A stretch of DNA of 50,530 nucleotides from Novosphingobium sp. (GTDB taxonomy: Bacteria > Pseudomonadota > Alphaproteobacteria > Sphingomonadales > Sphingomonadaceae). The stretch lies in contig JAUYQH010000003.1 of the NCBI GenBank assembly GCA_030697365.1, positions 1 through 50,530 on the forward strand, in the 5' to 3' direction. The position numbers and the translations under genes were made by a program. This document shows positions 1 through 7,356 of the stretch, one piece after another (the first letter of the stretch is position 1; each line of letters opens with the position of its first letter). A model generated the notes under the pieces. It had not been told where the DNA came from and ran no database searches. It worked only from the letters and a program-made list of their open reading frames with translations.

Positions 1-9
1 CTAGATGCC

Positions 10-19
10 GTAATGGGCC
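10..19. repeat. left subterminal inverted repeat of the IS110-like element
   Basis: GTAATGGGCC is the exact reverse complement of bases 1391-1400. Similarity stops on both sides of these 10 bases. Confidence 0.75.
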
Positions 20-119
20 GGCGTCACAAGAGTAGCCAAGTTGGTTGGCTGTCCCTCAGAATGATGGTGTTGAAACGGGGTCCGAGCGATCGGCCCCAAG
101 CATCATGAGAGGAACAGCC

Positions 120-1151
120 ATGGATTATTATGCCGGTATCGATGTCTCTCTGAAAGAGAGCAGCGTGTGCATCGTGGATGCGAAGGGTAAAATCGTCCGC
201 GAGGTCAAGGTCGCCAGCGAACCCGAGGCGCTTGTGAGGTATTTCGACGAGCTGGAATTGCCGGTGTGTCGGATTGGGCTCGAGGCGGGACCGCTATCGC
301 ATTGGTTGCATGCGGGGCTTGTCGCAGCCGGCCGCGAGGTGGTTTTGCTGGAGACGCGACACGTGAAGGCGGCTCTTTCGGCGATGACCGTGAAGACCGA
401 CCGGAAAGATGCCCGCGGGATCGCCCAATTGCTGCGGATGGGCTGGTATCGGCCGGTTCATGCAAAATCGTCAGCGTCGCAGGATACCCGCGCCGTACTC
501 GTCGGTCGCAAGCTTCTGCAGGGGAAGTTGCTCGACGTCGAGCTCAGCATCCGGGGTATCCTGCGCGGCTATGGACTGAAGGTCGGCGAGGTCAGCCGCG
601 GCAGGTTCGAGGCGCGTATCCAGGGGCTGACCGCAGGTCACGCCACTCTGGAGACGGTGATCGGTGCGATGCTGGCGGCACGGGCAACGTTGTGGGGCGA
701 GTTCACCAGGCTCCACCGGGAGATGCTGAAGATCGCGCGCGCAGACAAGATTTGCCACCGGTTGATGAGCACTCCTGGCGTCGGCGCGCTGGTCGCCCTG
801 ACATATCGATCGGCGGTCGACGATCCGACACGCTTTGGCAAATCCAGCACTGTCGGCGCCTACTTCGGGCTGACCCCGAAGAAATATCAGTCCGGCGAGA
901 CCGACCGGGATGGGGGTATCAGCAAGGTCGGCGACGCGATGGTGCGAACTGCGCTGTATGAGGCGGCGCATATCATGCTGACGCGGGCGACGCGCTTTTC
1001 CAGCCTGAAGCGCTGGGCGCTTGAGGTGGCGAAACGCCGCGGCATGAAACGCGCCAAGGTCGCTCTCGCACGCAAACTGGGCGTCGTGCTCCATCGCATG
1101 TGGGTGGACGCCACCGACTTCCGCTGGGGGGCAACCGCGATGGCCGCTTGA
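120..1151 (+). CDS. IS110-family transposase (DEDD)
   Basis: This is the recombinase of the insertion element, 343 aa. It starts at ATG 120, behind GAGAGGAA; the longer in-frame reading from 45 adds 25 unconserved residues. The N-terminal RuvC-like domain shows the DEDD set: Asp8 in YAGIDVS, Glu55 in GLEAG, and Asp94/Asp97 in TDRKDA. The C-terminal Transposase_20 domain begins near residue 216 with STPGVGAL and carries the conserved serine near 258 (QSGETDRDGG). The length is normal for the family and the frame is intact, so the enzyme may be active. In this family the element is excised and inserted without classic DDE chemistry and, in studied members, is guided by an element-encoded RNA. 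Confidence 0.93.
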   Translation: MDYYAGIDVSLKESSVCIVDAKGKIVREVKVASEPEALVRYFDELELPVCRIGLEAGPLSHWLHAGLVAAGREVVLLETRHVKAALSAMTVKTDRKDARGIAQLLRMGWYRPVHAKSSASQDTRAVLVGRKLLQGKLLDVELSIRGILRGYGLKVGEVSRGRFEARIQGLTAGHATLETVIGAMLAARATLWGEFTRLHREMLKIARADKICHRLMSTPGVGALVALTYRSAVDDPTRFGKSSTVGAYFGLTPKKYQSGETDRDGGISKVGDAMVRTALYEAAHIMLTRATRFSSLKRWALEVAKRRGMKRAKVALARKLGVVLHRMWVDATDFRWGATAMAA

Positions 1152-1390
1152 AGGAAGAAATGCTGATCGGGGCGGGTCGGGACCGGCACGCTTCTACTGA
1201 GGTCCCGTCGCTGGGACGAGGGCTTGGCAAGATCGTGTGTAGTGCTGTGAATGCTTCGGCAAACCACGCTTCCTAGATTGATCTGCCGGCTCTGGATCTG
1301 ATGGCATGGTGTGGCGGCCTTCGTGCTGACCACGGACAGAAGCATGATCCTGGCGACGAGATAATCATTCAGAGGGACTTGACGAACAAA
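1152..1390 (+). other. non-coding right arm of the IS110-like element; possible bridge-RNA source
   Basis: These 239 bases between the transposase stop and the right inverted repeat hold no convincing gene; the short frame from 1301 has no recognisable protein. In IS1111-group elements the guide (bridge) RNA is encoded downstream of the transposase, so this arm is the place to look. No fold was computed. Confidence 0.35.
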
Positions 1391-1400
1391 GGCCCATTAC
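1391..1400. repeat. right subterminal inverted repeat of the IS110-like element
   Basis: GGCCCATTAC pairs perfectly with bases 10-19. Bases 1401-1469 between here and the next gene hold nothing recognisable apart from the ribosome binding site of the acyl-CoA dehydrogenase. Confidence 0.75.
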
Positions 1401-1469
1401 AGAAGTATTATGCGCAGCGCGAACCTGCCGCGGAAGCTGTTATGACCGTTGCCGGAACGGGAGACGTGT

Positions 1470-2582
1470 GTGAATTTCGATCTCGACGAAGACGAAGAAC
1501 TGCTCAAGGCGATGGTCGAACGCTTCGTCGTGGATCGCTACGATGTCGAACGGCGTCGCCGCTACCGCTCTGAGCCATTCGGCTTTTCGGACGAAAACTG
1601 GCGGTTGCTGGGCGACTACGGCCTGATCGAGGGATGTTTCGACACGGAAGATAATGGCCACGGTCTCAATGCTACGGCGTTGACGATGCTGTTCGAAACG
1701 CTGGGGCGCGGAATCGTCGTCGAGCCGTTGATCGAAAACGTTGTCCTTGCCGGAAGGCTGTTTGCCGCGACCGCGCGTGATCCGCTTCGGTCGGGGTGGC
1801 TACCCGGCATTCTTTCTGGAAAGCGCCGCGTCGCACTGGCTCACAGCGAAGCCGGCGCGCGAGACAACCAAAGTTGGGTTGAGACACGGTGCGAGTCGCA
1901 CGACTCCGGATGGCTGCTGAGCGGCCAGAAGGCTTACGTCATCGCCGGCGGGGGAGCGGATGGCTACATCGTTTCTGCGCGCACGACCGGGGCGCCGGGC
2001 GATGCCGATGGGGTCGTCCTGGTGTTCGTCCCCGCGGGCACGGCAGGCTTGGAGGTCACCGAATGGCGCACCGCCGATGGGGGCTGCGCCGTGGCGCTGC
2101 GTTTTGAAAGAACCCTGATCGACCAAGCACACCGGCTCGTGGGTGGTCTTGAAGAGTTGGCCGCAGCCCAGTCGCTGGCCTCGCTGGCTCGAACTGCCGA
2201 AGCATTGGGTGTGATGGAGACGCTGTTTGCGCAGACCCTCGACTATTTGCGCACACGGGAACAGTTCGGCGCTCCACTGGGCAGCTTTCAGGCGATCCAG
2301 CACCGCATGGTTGCGCAATATGCTGCGCTCGAGCAGTGCCGCGGCTTGCTCAACCTGGCGATCGTCTCGGCGGGTGAGGAGGGCTTTGTCTCTGCTGTCG
2401 ATGGCGCCCGCGCCTTCGTAGCATCGGCCGCGTTGGCCTTGGGACATGAGATGATCCAGTTTCATGGCGGCATGGGTGTGACCGACGAACTGTCAATCGG
2501 CGCAGGCCACAAGCGCCTGCTCGTCTTGTCCCGCTGGCCCGAAAGCCCGGGCGCGACTCTGGATCGCCTCGCTGCCGGCTGA
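1470..2582 (+). CDS. acyl-CoA dehydrogenase
   Basis: This 370-aa protein belongs to the FAD-dependent acyl-CoA dehydrogenase family, which forms the alpha-beta double bond of an acyl-CoA and passes electrons to ETF. GTG 1470 is preferred because GGGAG (1459-1463) sits six bases upstream; an in-frame TTG at 1449 has no such site. The N-terminal helical domain (FDLDEDEELL) leads to the C-terminal FAD/ETF signature RTREQFG near residue 262 and HGGMGVTDE at 332-340. It resembles the shorter, divergent dehydrogenases that often act as one half of a heteromer in side-chain or ring degradation, but its partner is not adjacent. It is the first intact gene after the IS and converges on the ThuA-like gene six bases away. 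Substrate unknown. Confidence 0.85.
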   Translation: MNFDLDEDEELLKAMVERFVVDRYDVERRRRYRSEPFGFSDENWRLLGDYGLIEGCFDTEDNGHGLNATALTMLFETLGRGIVVEPLIENVVLAGRLFAATARDPLRSGWLPGILSGKRRVALAHSEAGARDNQSWVETRCESHDSGWLLSGQKAYVIAGGGADGYIVSARTTGAPGDADGVVLVFVPAGTAGLEVTEWRTADGGCAVALRFERTLIDQAHRLVGGLEELAAAQSLASLARTAEALGVMETLFAQTLDYLRTREQFGAPLGSFQAIQHRMVAQYAALEQCRGLLNLAIVSAGEEGFVSAVDGARAFVASAALALGHEMIQFHGGMGVTDELSIGAGHKRLLVLSRWPESPGATLDRLAAG

Positions 2583-2588
2583 GTGCGG

Positions 2589-3362
2589 TTACCTGCCCTC
2601 GGTCTGCCACCCGATTCCGCGCCGCAATAGGTCGTAAAAGACCGGTAGGTCCCACGCGCAGCGATCGACCGTTGGCCACCAGTCGAGCATGGGCTGGAGA
2701 TCGTAATGACCGCGGCAGTGGCCAAGGGTATTGTAGAGCACAGCGCCTTTGCCATGGTTCTTGAGGTACATCACCGGCTGCTTTCCAAGCGCGCCGGCAG
2801 CTTCGACAAACCCGATGCCGGGTTCGGCGTTGTCGGTTTCGAGAAGGACATGGAGGTCGCCGTGGGTTTCAAGGTGATAAAGCTCGTCAGTGGTTTCGAA
2901 TGGTTCGATACCGGCAACCAACGCGTGCGCGGGATCTGCAACAGTCACGGTGTAGGGAGCAATCGGGGGATGGCTGAGGAACTGGCTGCCGAGCAGGTCC
3001 ATGAACAGAGGCGCCCAGCGTGGCGCATCCCACAGTCCGGTGTTGGGTCCCTCGCCAAGCAGGCGGAGCACTGAGTTCGTACCATGCAGGGCGTACCATC
3101 GGCCACCCTTCGCAAGCCAGTCGCGCAACGCTTCGGTCGCCTCCAGACTGGGGGTGACGTCGCAGGTGTACGTGATCACTATGTCGGCGTCGCGAAGCGC
3201 GTAGATCGTTTCATAGTTCTCGAAAACCCGGGTGCGGATGCGCGGGTTTTCGGCCAGCAGCTTGAGCAGTTCGAGCCGCGCGAAGTCCAAGTCGTGCCAC
3301 ACCCCGCCGCAAATCAGGACGCAGTTGATCCGCGGCGGATGAGGCTCGCTATCTTCGCTCAC
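2589..3362 (-). CDS. ThuA-like domain protein, coupled to a Rieske oxygenase
   Basis: This 257-aa protein starts at GTG 3362, giving a GTGA overlap with the stop of the Rieske gene upstream; the frame stays open much further but only as a shadow of that gene. The protein has the ThuA-like (class I glutamine amidotransferase fold) layout: an N-terminal LICGGVWHD strand-loop, DADIVITYT, WYALHGTNS in the middle, then YHLETHGDLHVLLET and a C-terminal HGKGAVLYNTLGHCR. ThuA proteins are known from sugar utilisation and their chemistry is poorly defined; no catalytic Cys nucleophile is evident. Translational coupling to a ring hydroxylase suggests a role on the oxygenase product or as a partner protein (inference). 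Confidence 0.8.
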   Translation of the reverse strand: MSEDSEPHPPRINCVLICGGVWHDLDFARLELLKLLAENPRIRTRVFENYETIYALRDADIVITYTCDVTPSLEATEALRDWLAKGGRWYALHGTNSVLRLLGEGPNTGLWDAPRWAPLFMDLLGSQFLSHPPIAPYTVTVADPAHALVAGIEPFETTDELYHLETHGDLHVLLETDNAEPGIGFVEAAGALGKQPVMYLKNHGKGAVLYNTLGHCRGHYDLQPMLDWWPTVDRCAWDLPVFYDLLRRGIGWQTEGR

Positions 3363-4777
3363 GCCTTCGCCCCCAACTCGCCCGACAGATATTTTTCCAG
3401 TGTCCGGTGAAACTGGCGGATACGGATTTCCTGGTAGTCGCCGAAGTTCACGAGGCCATTCTTGGAGCAGTGCAGCCCCTGCTGGACGAACGGCAGGTTC
3501 TCCATGTCCTGTTCGAACACCGCACCCAGTCCGCCGATCTCGGGCGCCGCGGTCCACGGCTCGTCGGGGCCGAGGAAATGCATCGGGACCCCGCGCGGGA
3601 TCGGGTCGCCTAGCTTGATCCGGGCGAGAATGCGCACCTCCATCAGGCAGGTGTCGGGTGTCTTTCCGGGGCGCCAACGATAGACGATATTGGGCATGAA
3701 CCCGCCCCACGGCGCGAAGTTGGGGAAGACGTTGTACACCAGCGCATCGATCAGCTCGGCATCGGTTGCGTGGTCGAGGCTGTAGCCGGCTTGCTCGGCA
3801 TAGCTCTTGCGCATGATCTCGCCAAGCGCCTTGCGCGCGCTGAGTCCCTCGGGAACCTGGATCGCATAAGGGTCGCCGCTGGGGTCATAGTTGTCGCTAC
3901 TGCGGCCGTTGTACTTGATGAACTCGTCGACAATCCACTGCTCGCTTTTGCCGACGGGATCGAGGTGCGGGCTGAGCACGCCGAACGGCACCAGGTTGAC
4001 GTTCACGTGGTCGCCCCACGTCCAGTAGGCGCTATTGCTGTCGCCGGTGAACGCCAGAATCTGCGGATGGGTTATAACGGTGTGCCAAGATTCCATGAAG
4101 GCTTCGGCGGTGACCTTCCAGTTGGCCGGGACCTCCTTAGCCACCCAGATCACGGTGGTGCATTCCTCGTGCTTCCAGCGCTTGAAATGGTCGGGCAGGG
4201 GAGCGAGGAACTCCTCGAGACTCGGCCCGCCCGGCTCTTCGCGCAGGAAAATATAGCCGCCCCACCGCCCGACTTCGGCTTCGGGAAGCTGCATCTTGTC
4301 CTCAGTCAGATGCTGGAAATCCCATGGGCATGGGTTTCCGTCGTAGCTGCCGTCCTTGTTCCAGGCGAAACCGTGGAAGGGGCAGACGAACTTGTCGGCG
4401 TGGCCGTCCTCGAGCCGTAGCTTGCGCCCGCGGTGGAGGCAGACGTTGTGGTGCGCCTTGACCGAGCCGTCGTCTTGGCGGCTGATCAGGTAGGATCGCC
4501 CGGCGTTTTCGAACACCACGAAGTCGCCTGCTTCGGAGATGTCCTCTTCGCGCGCGGCGAACTGCCAGACATAGGGCCACATCCGCTCGCGCTCAAGCTT
4601 CGCGAACTCTTCGCTGGTATAGCGCTCCGCGGGGACCGGTTCGCTGCCGCGGTACTGATAGCTTTCCTCGGTGAGGATCGCGGGGGCGGGACGGGCGTCC
4701 TGCGCCATCAGCTCCTGCCAGCTTACCCCAGGACTACGCGCCTTGCCTCCCGATAGTTGCAGATCGCGATCGGCCAT
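3359..4777 (-). CDS. Rieske non-heme iron oxygenase, alpha subunit (1 of 4)
   Basis: This 472-aa oxygenase carries a Rieske [2Fe-2S] site (Cys113-x-His115 in CLHRG, Cys132-x2-His135 in CPFHG) and a C-terminal catalytic domain with iron ligands His232 and His237 in ESWHTVITHP. The residue three before the first His, usually the bridging Asp, is Glu229. It starts at ATG 4777 behind GGGAGAAGGA. No beta subunit lies nearby; the ThuA-like gene overlaps its stop. Family members hydroxylate or demethylate aromatic, amine or steroid-like substrates using electrons from a reductase/ferredoxin. The cytoplasmic substrate is unknown. Confidence 0.92.
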   Translation of the reverse strand: MADRDLQLSGGKARSPGVSWQELMAQDARPAPAILTEESYQYRGSEPVPAERYTSEEFAKLERERMWPYVWQFAAREEDISEAGDFVVFENAGRSYLISRQDDGSVKAHHNVCLHRGRKLRLEDGHADKFVCPFHGFAWNKDGSYDGNPCPWDFQHLTEDKMQLPEAEVGRWGGYIFLREEPGGPSLEEFLAPLPDHFKRWKHEECTTVIWVAKEVPANWKVTAEAFMESWHTVITHPQILAFTGDSNSAYWTWGDHVNVNLVPFGVLSPHLDPVGKSEQWIVDEFIKYNGRSSDNYDPSGDPYAIQVPEGLSARKALGEIMRKSYAEQAGYSLDHATDAELIDALVYNVFPNFAPWGGFMPNIVYRWRPGKTPDTCLMEVRILARIKLGDPIPRGVPMHFLGPDEPWTAAPEIGGLGAVFEQDMENLPFVQQGLHCSKNGLVNFGDYQEIRIRQFHRTLEKYLSGELGAKA

Positions 4778-4918
4778 TTGGATTCCTTCTCCCGGATTGT
4801 CCTCGGTTTAGCATGGTTCTCGCAGCGCAGCCGCCTTACGTCACCTTACTGAAAGCATAGGTTACGCACGGCGCGAACTAGGCCAAGTCGGCAACCTAGC
4901 AGAAATGGGAGAGTTGGT
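4778..4918. promoter_or_regulatory. divergent promoter region between a Rieske gene and an SDR operon
   Basis: These 141 bases separate two operons reading outward, so at least two promoters should lie here. A loose inverted pair, TAGGTT near 4857 and AACCTAG near 4894, spans it, but it is short and widely spaced. No clear -10/-35 pair was identified. Confidence 0.4.
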
Positions 4919-5701
4919 TTGTCAGGAAGGCTGGACGGCAAGGTCGCGCTCGTCACTGGCGGGACCAGCGGGATAGGCGCGGGTACGGTCCGACGTCTCG
5001 CTGCCGAGGGTGCGCAGGTCGTATTTACTGGGCGCAACATCGGGGCTGCGCGCGAAGTAGCAGGGTCCACCAGCGCGACTTTCGTGCCCCATGACGTCAC
5101 CGACGCGGCGGCCTGGCCCGCCTTGATGGCGCAGATCGGGCACGATTTCGGCAGGCTCGATATCGCCTTCGCCAATGCCGGTAGCGAACAAGGCGACGGC
5201 AGCGTGGAAGACATCGCGATCGATGGCTGGAACACGGTTATCTCAGTCAACCAGACCGGGGCCATGCTGACCGTTCAGCACGCGATCCGATCAATGAAGG
5301 CCAATCCCGAAGGCGCGATCGGGTCGATCATCGTCAACTCATCGATGAATGCGCACCGTGCGATGGGCAATTTCGTCGCTTATTCGGTGTCCAAGGCGGC
5401 GGTCGTCGCGCTGGCCAAGTCGGCTGCGTTACATTGCGGCAATCAGGGTTACCGGATCCGGGTCAACGCGATCCTGCCCGGAGTGGTCGAAACCGCAATG
5501 ATCAAGAATCTGATCGATAGTTCTGCCGATCCCGCCGCAATGCGCGCCGGTTACGAAGGGATGTCACCGTTGAAACGTATGGGCAATGTTGAAGAAATCG
5601 CAGCACTGGTCGCCTATCTGGGGTCGGACGAGGCGAGCTTCATTTCGGGTAGCGAGATCGTCATCGACGGGGCCACCACAGCAGGGATGATGGGCCTGTG
5701 A
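4919..5701 (+). CDS. SDR-family oxidoreductase (first of three in tandem)
   Basis: This 260-aa classical short-chain dehydrogenase has the cofactor motif TGGTSGIG at 13-20, the NAG strand (AFANAG), and the catalytic Tyr155-x3-Lys159 (YSVSK) after the serine in IVNSSM. It starts at TTG 4919 with GGGAGAG about five bases upstream; a nearby ATG at 4905 is out of frame. It should oxidise an alcohol or reduce a ketone with NAD(P). The stop overlaps the GTG of the next SDR (GTGA), so the three SDR genes form one transcript. Substrate not deducible. Confidence 0.9.
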   Translation: MSGRLDGKVALVTGGTSGIGAGTVRRLAAEGAQVVFTGRNIGAAREVAGSTSATFVPHDVTDAAAWPALMAQIGHDFGRLDIAFANAGSEQGDGSVEDIAIDGWNTVISVNQTGAMLTVQHAIRSMKANPEGAIGSIIVNSSMNAHRAMGNFVAYSVSKAAVVALAKSAALHCGNQGYRIRVNAILPGVVETAMIKNLIDSSADPAAMRAGYEGMSPLKRMGNVEEIAALVAYLGSDEASFISGSEIVIDGATTAGMMGL

Positions 5702-6531
5702 CCGCACAACAGGAAATCGGGCAGCGAAGCCGCCGGCTGGAAGGTCGCGTCGCTCTGATATCGGGGGGCTTGCGGGGGATCGGGCTGGCTGTGGCCGAGC
5801 GTTATCTCGCCGAGGGGGCCGAGGTTGTTCTCAGCGATCTTGACGATCCGGAGAGCGATGTTGCCAGCCAGACGCTCGCGCGGCTCGGCCAGGCCGCGAG
5901 CTATCTCAAGGCCGACGTCACTTCGGAGGCCGATTGGGAGCGCGCCCGCGATCACGTGAAGGAACGCCATGGCAAGCTTCACATCCTCGTCAATAATGCC
6001 GGAACCGACCTGACCGGGCCGGTCGAGACGCTCGCGCTCGAGGCGTGGCGCAAGATCATGGCGATCAACGTCGATGGGGTGTTCCTCGGCACCAAAGTGT
6101 TCGTGCCGATGCTGGCCGAGAGCGGCATGGATTTTCGCGGCGGATCGAGCGTCATCAATATCAGTTCGATCATGGGTCTCGTCGGGTATAGCGAAGTTTC
6201 GGCCTACAACGCCAGCAAGGGCGCGGTGCGGCTGTTCACCAAGGGAATTGCGGTTGAGTTCGCATCGAAAAAGATGCCGATCCGGGCCAATTCGATCCAC
6301 CCCGGGTTCGTCCTGACCCCATTGCTCAATGCGGGGTTCCAGCGCTGGGTCGATGCGGGTTTTGCCGAGAAGCCGTCGGATCTGGTCGATACGATGGCCG
6401 CAACAACCCCGATCGGACGGCTTGCCGACCCTTCCGAGATCGCCGGTGCCGCATACTTTCTCGCAAGTGAAGACAGCAGCTACATGACCGGCTCCGAAGT
6501 CGTGGTGGATGGCGGGTGGACAGCACAATGA
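5698..6531 (+). CDS. SDR-family oxidoreductase (second of three)
   Basis: This 277-aa classical SDR starts at GTG 5698, overlapping the stop of the gene before by four bases. The glycine motif is SGGLRGIG (22-29), with NNAG in the middle and catalytic Tyr170/Lys174 in YNASK. About ten residues precede the usual SDR start. The C-terminal EVVVDGGW is typical of the family. The order of genes and the overlaps suggest stoichiometric expression with its neighbours, perhaps acting on successive hydroxyl groups of one substrate (inference). Confidence 0.9.
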   Translation: MTAQQEIGQRSRRLEGRVALISGGLRGIGLAVAERYLAEGAEVVLSDLDDPESDVASQTLARLGQAASYLKADVTSEADWERARDHVKERHGKLHILVNNAGTDLTGPVETLALEAWRKIMAINVDGVFLGTKVFVPMLAESGMDFRGGSSVINISSIMGLVGYSEVSAYNASKGAVRLFTKGIAVEFASKKMPIRANSIHPGFVLTPLLNAGFQRWVDAGFAEKPSDLVDTMAATTPIGRLADPSEIAGAAYFLASEDSSYMTGSEVVVDGGWTAQ

Positions 6532-7307
6532 CGATAGCACTTCCTGACGTAGTGGCGGTCGTCACCGGCGCCACCGGCGGCATCGGCCGCGAACTCGTCA
6601 AGGCGATGAAGGCCGCTGACGCGACCGTGATCGCGACCGACATTGGCGAGGTCGGCGATCATGGCGGCGCGGATCATTACCTGCGCCACGACGTGACCAG
6701 CGAGGCCGATTGGGAAACGGTCCGTGCGTTCGTCGCCGAAAGGTACGGTCGCCTCGATGCGCTGGTCAACAACGCGGGGATTTCGATCGTCGGCAAGCTC
6801 GAGGAGACCCCGCTGGCCGAATGGCACCGGGTCAACGCGGTCAATGTCGATAGCGTGATCATCGGTACCCAGGCGCTGCTGCCGCTGTTGATCGAAGGCG
6901 GTAAGGCCCGCAGGGGCGGAGCCTCGGTGGTCAACTTCTCCAGCGTCGGCGGTTTGCGCGGCTCCGCGTTCAACGCCGCCTATTGCACCAGCAAGGCCGC
7001 AGTAAAGATGCTGTCGAAGTGCATGGGAGCGGAGTTTGCGGCGCTCCAATATAACATTCGGGTCAATTCTCTGCACCCTGGCGGGGTCGAAACGCCGATG
7101 CTGCAGTCGATCTTCGAGCGTTATGTCGAACTGGGAGCCGGCGAGAGCGTCGAGGCAATCATTGAGGGAATGAAGGTGCGTCACCCGATAGGCCGCCTGG
7201 GTCGTCCCGACGAGATGGGCGGCGGCGTGGTGTTCCTGTGCTCCGAAGCGGCAAGCTTCATGACCTGCGACGAACTGGTGATCGACGGCGGCTTCAGTCA
7301 GGTCTGA
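6528..7307 (+). CDS. SDR-family oxidoreductase (third of three)
   Basis: This 259-aa classical SDR starts at ATG 6528, sharing ATGA with the previous stop; an upstream in-frame GTG at 6516 is less likely. Motifs are TGATGGIG (13-20), VNNAG, and Tyr152/Lys156 in YCTSK, ending ELVIDGGF. It closes the operon and converges on the KstD-like gene with 49 bases between them. No clear terminator is visible in that gap. Confidence 0.9.
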   Translation: MTIALPDVVAVVTGATGGIGRELVKAMKAADATVIATDIGEVGDHGGADHYLRHDVTSEADWETVRAFVAERYGRLDALVNNAGISIVGKLEETPLAEWHRVNAVNVDSVIIGTQALLPLLIEGGKARRGGASVVNFSSVGGLRGSAFNAAYCTSKAAVKMLSKCMGAEFAALQYNIRVNSLHPGGVETPMLQSIFERYVELGAGESVEAIIEGMKVRHPIGRLGRPDEMGGGVVFLCSEAASFMTCDELVIDGGFSQV

Positions 7308-7356
7308 CCGCCTCGCGATCGACCGAGGACGGCAGACGATTTCAAAGGACCTAGGG

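Larger units (their letters stand above)
10..1400 (+). mobile_element. IS110-family (IS1111-like) insertion sequence
   Basis: A single IS110-type transposase is framed by the perfect inverted pair GTAATGGGCC (10-19) and GGCCCATTAC (1391-1400). Short subterminal inverted repeats are typical of the IS1111 branch of the family, so the true element ends probably lie a few bases outside the repeats. The longer non-coding arm is downstream of the transposase (about 240 nt against about 100 nt upstream), which also fits IS1111. No second copy was seen in the window. It marks the left edge of the catabolic island. Confidence 0.75.

Noticed and set aside
1301..1573. A 90-codon frame after the IS transposase
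   Set aside because: It has no recognisable domain, crosses the IS right end and overlaps the start of the acyl-CoA dehydrogenase in another frame.
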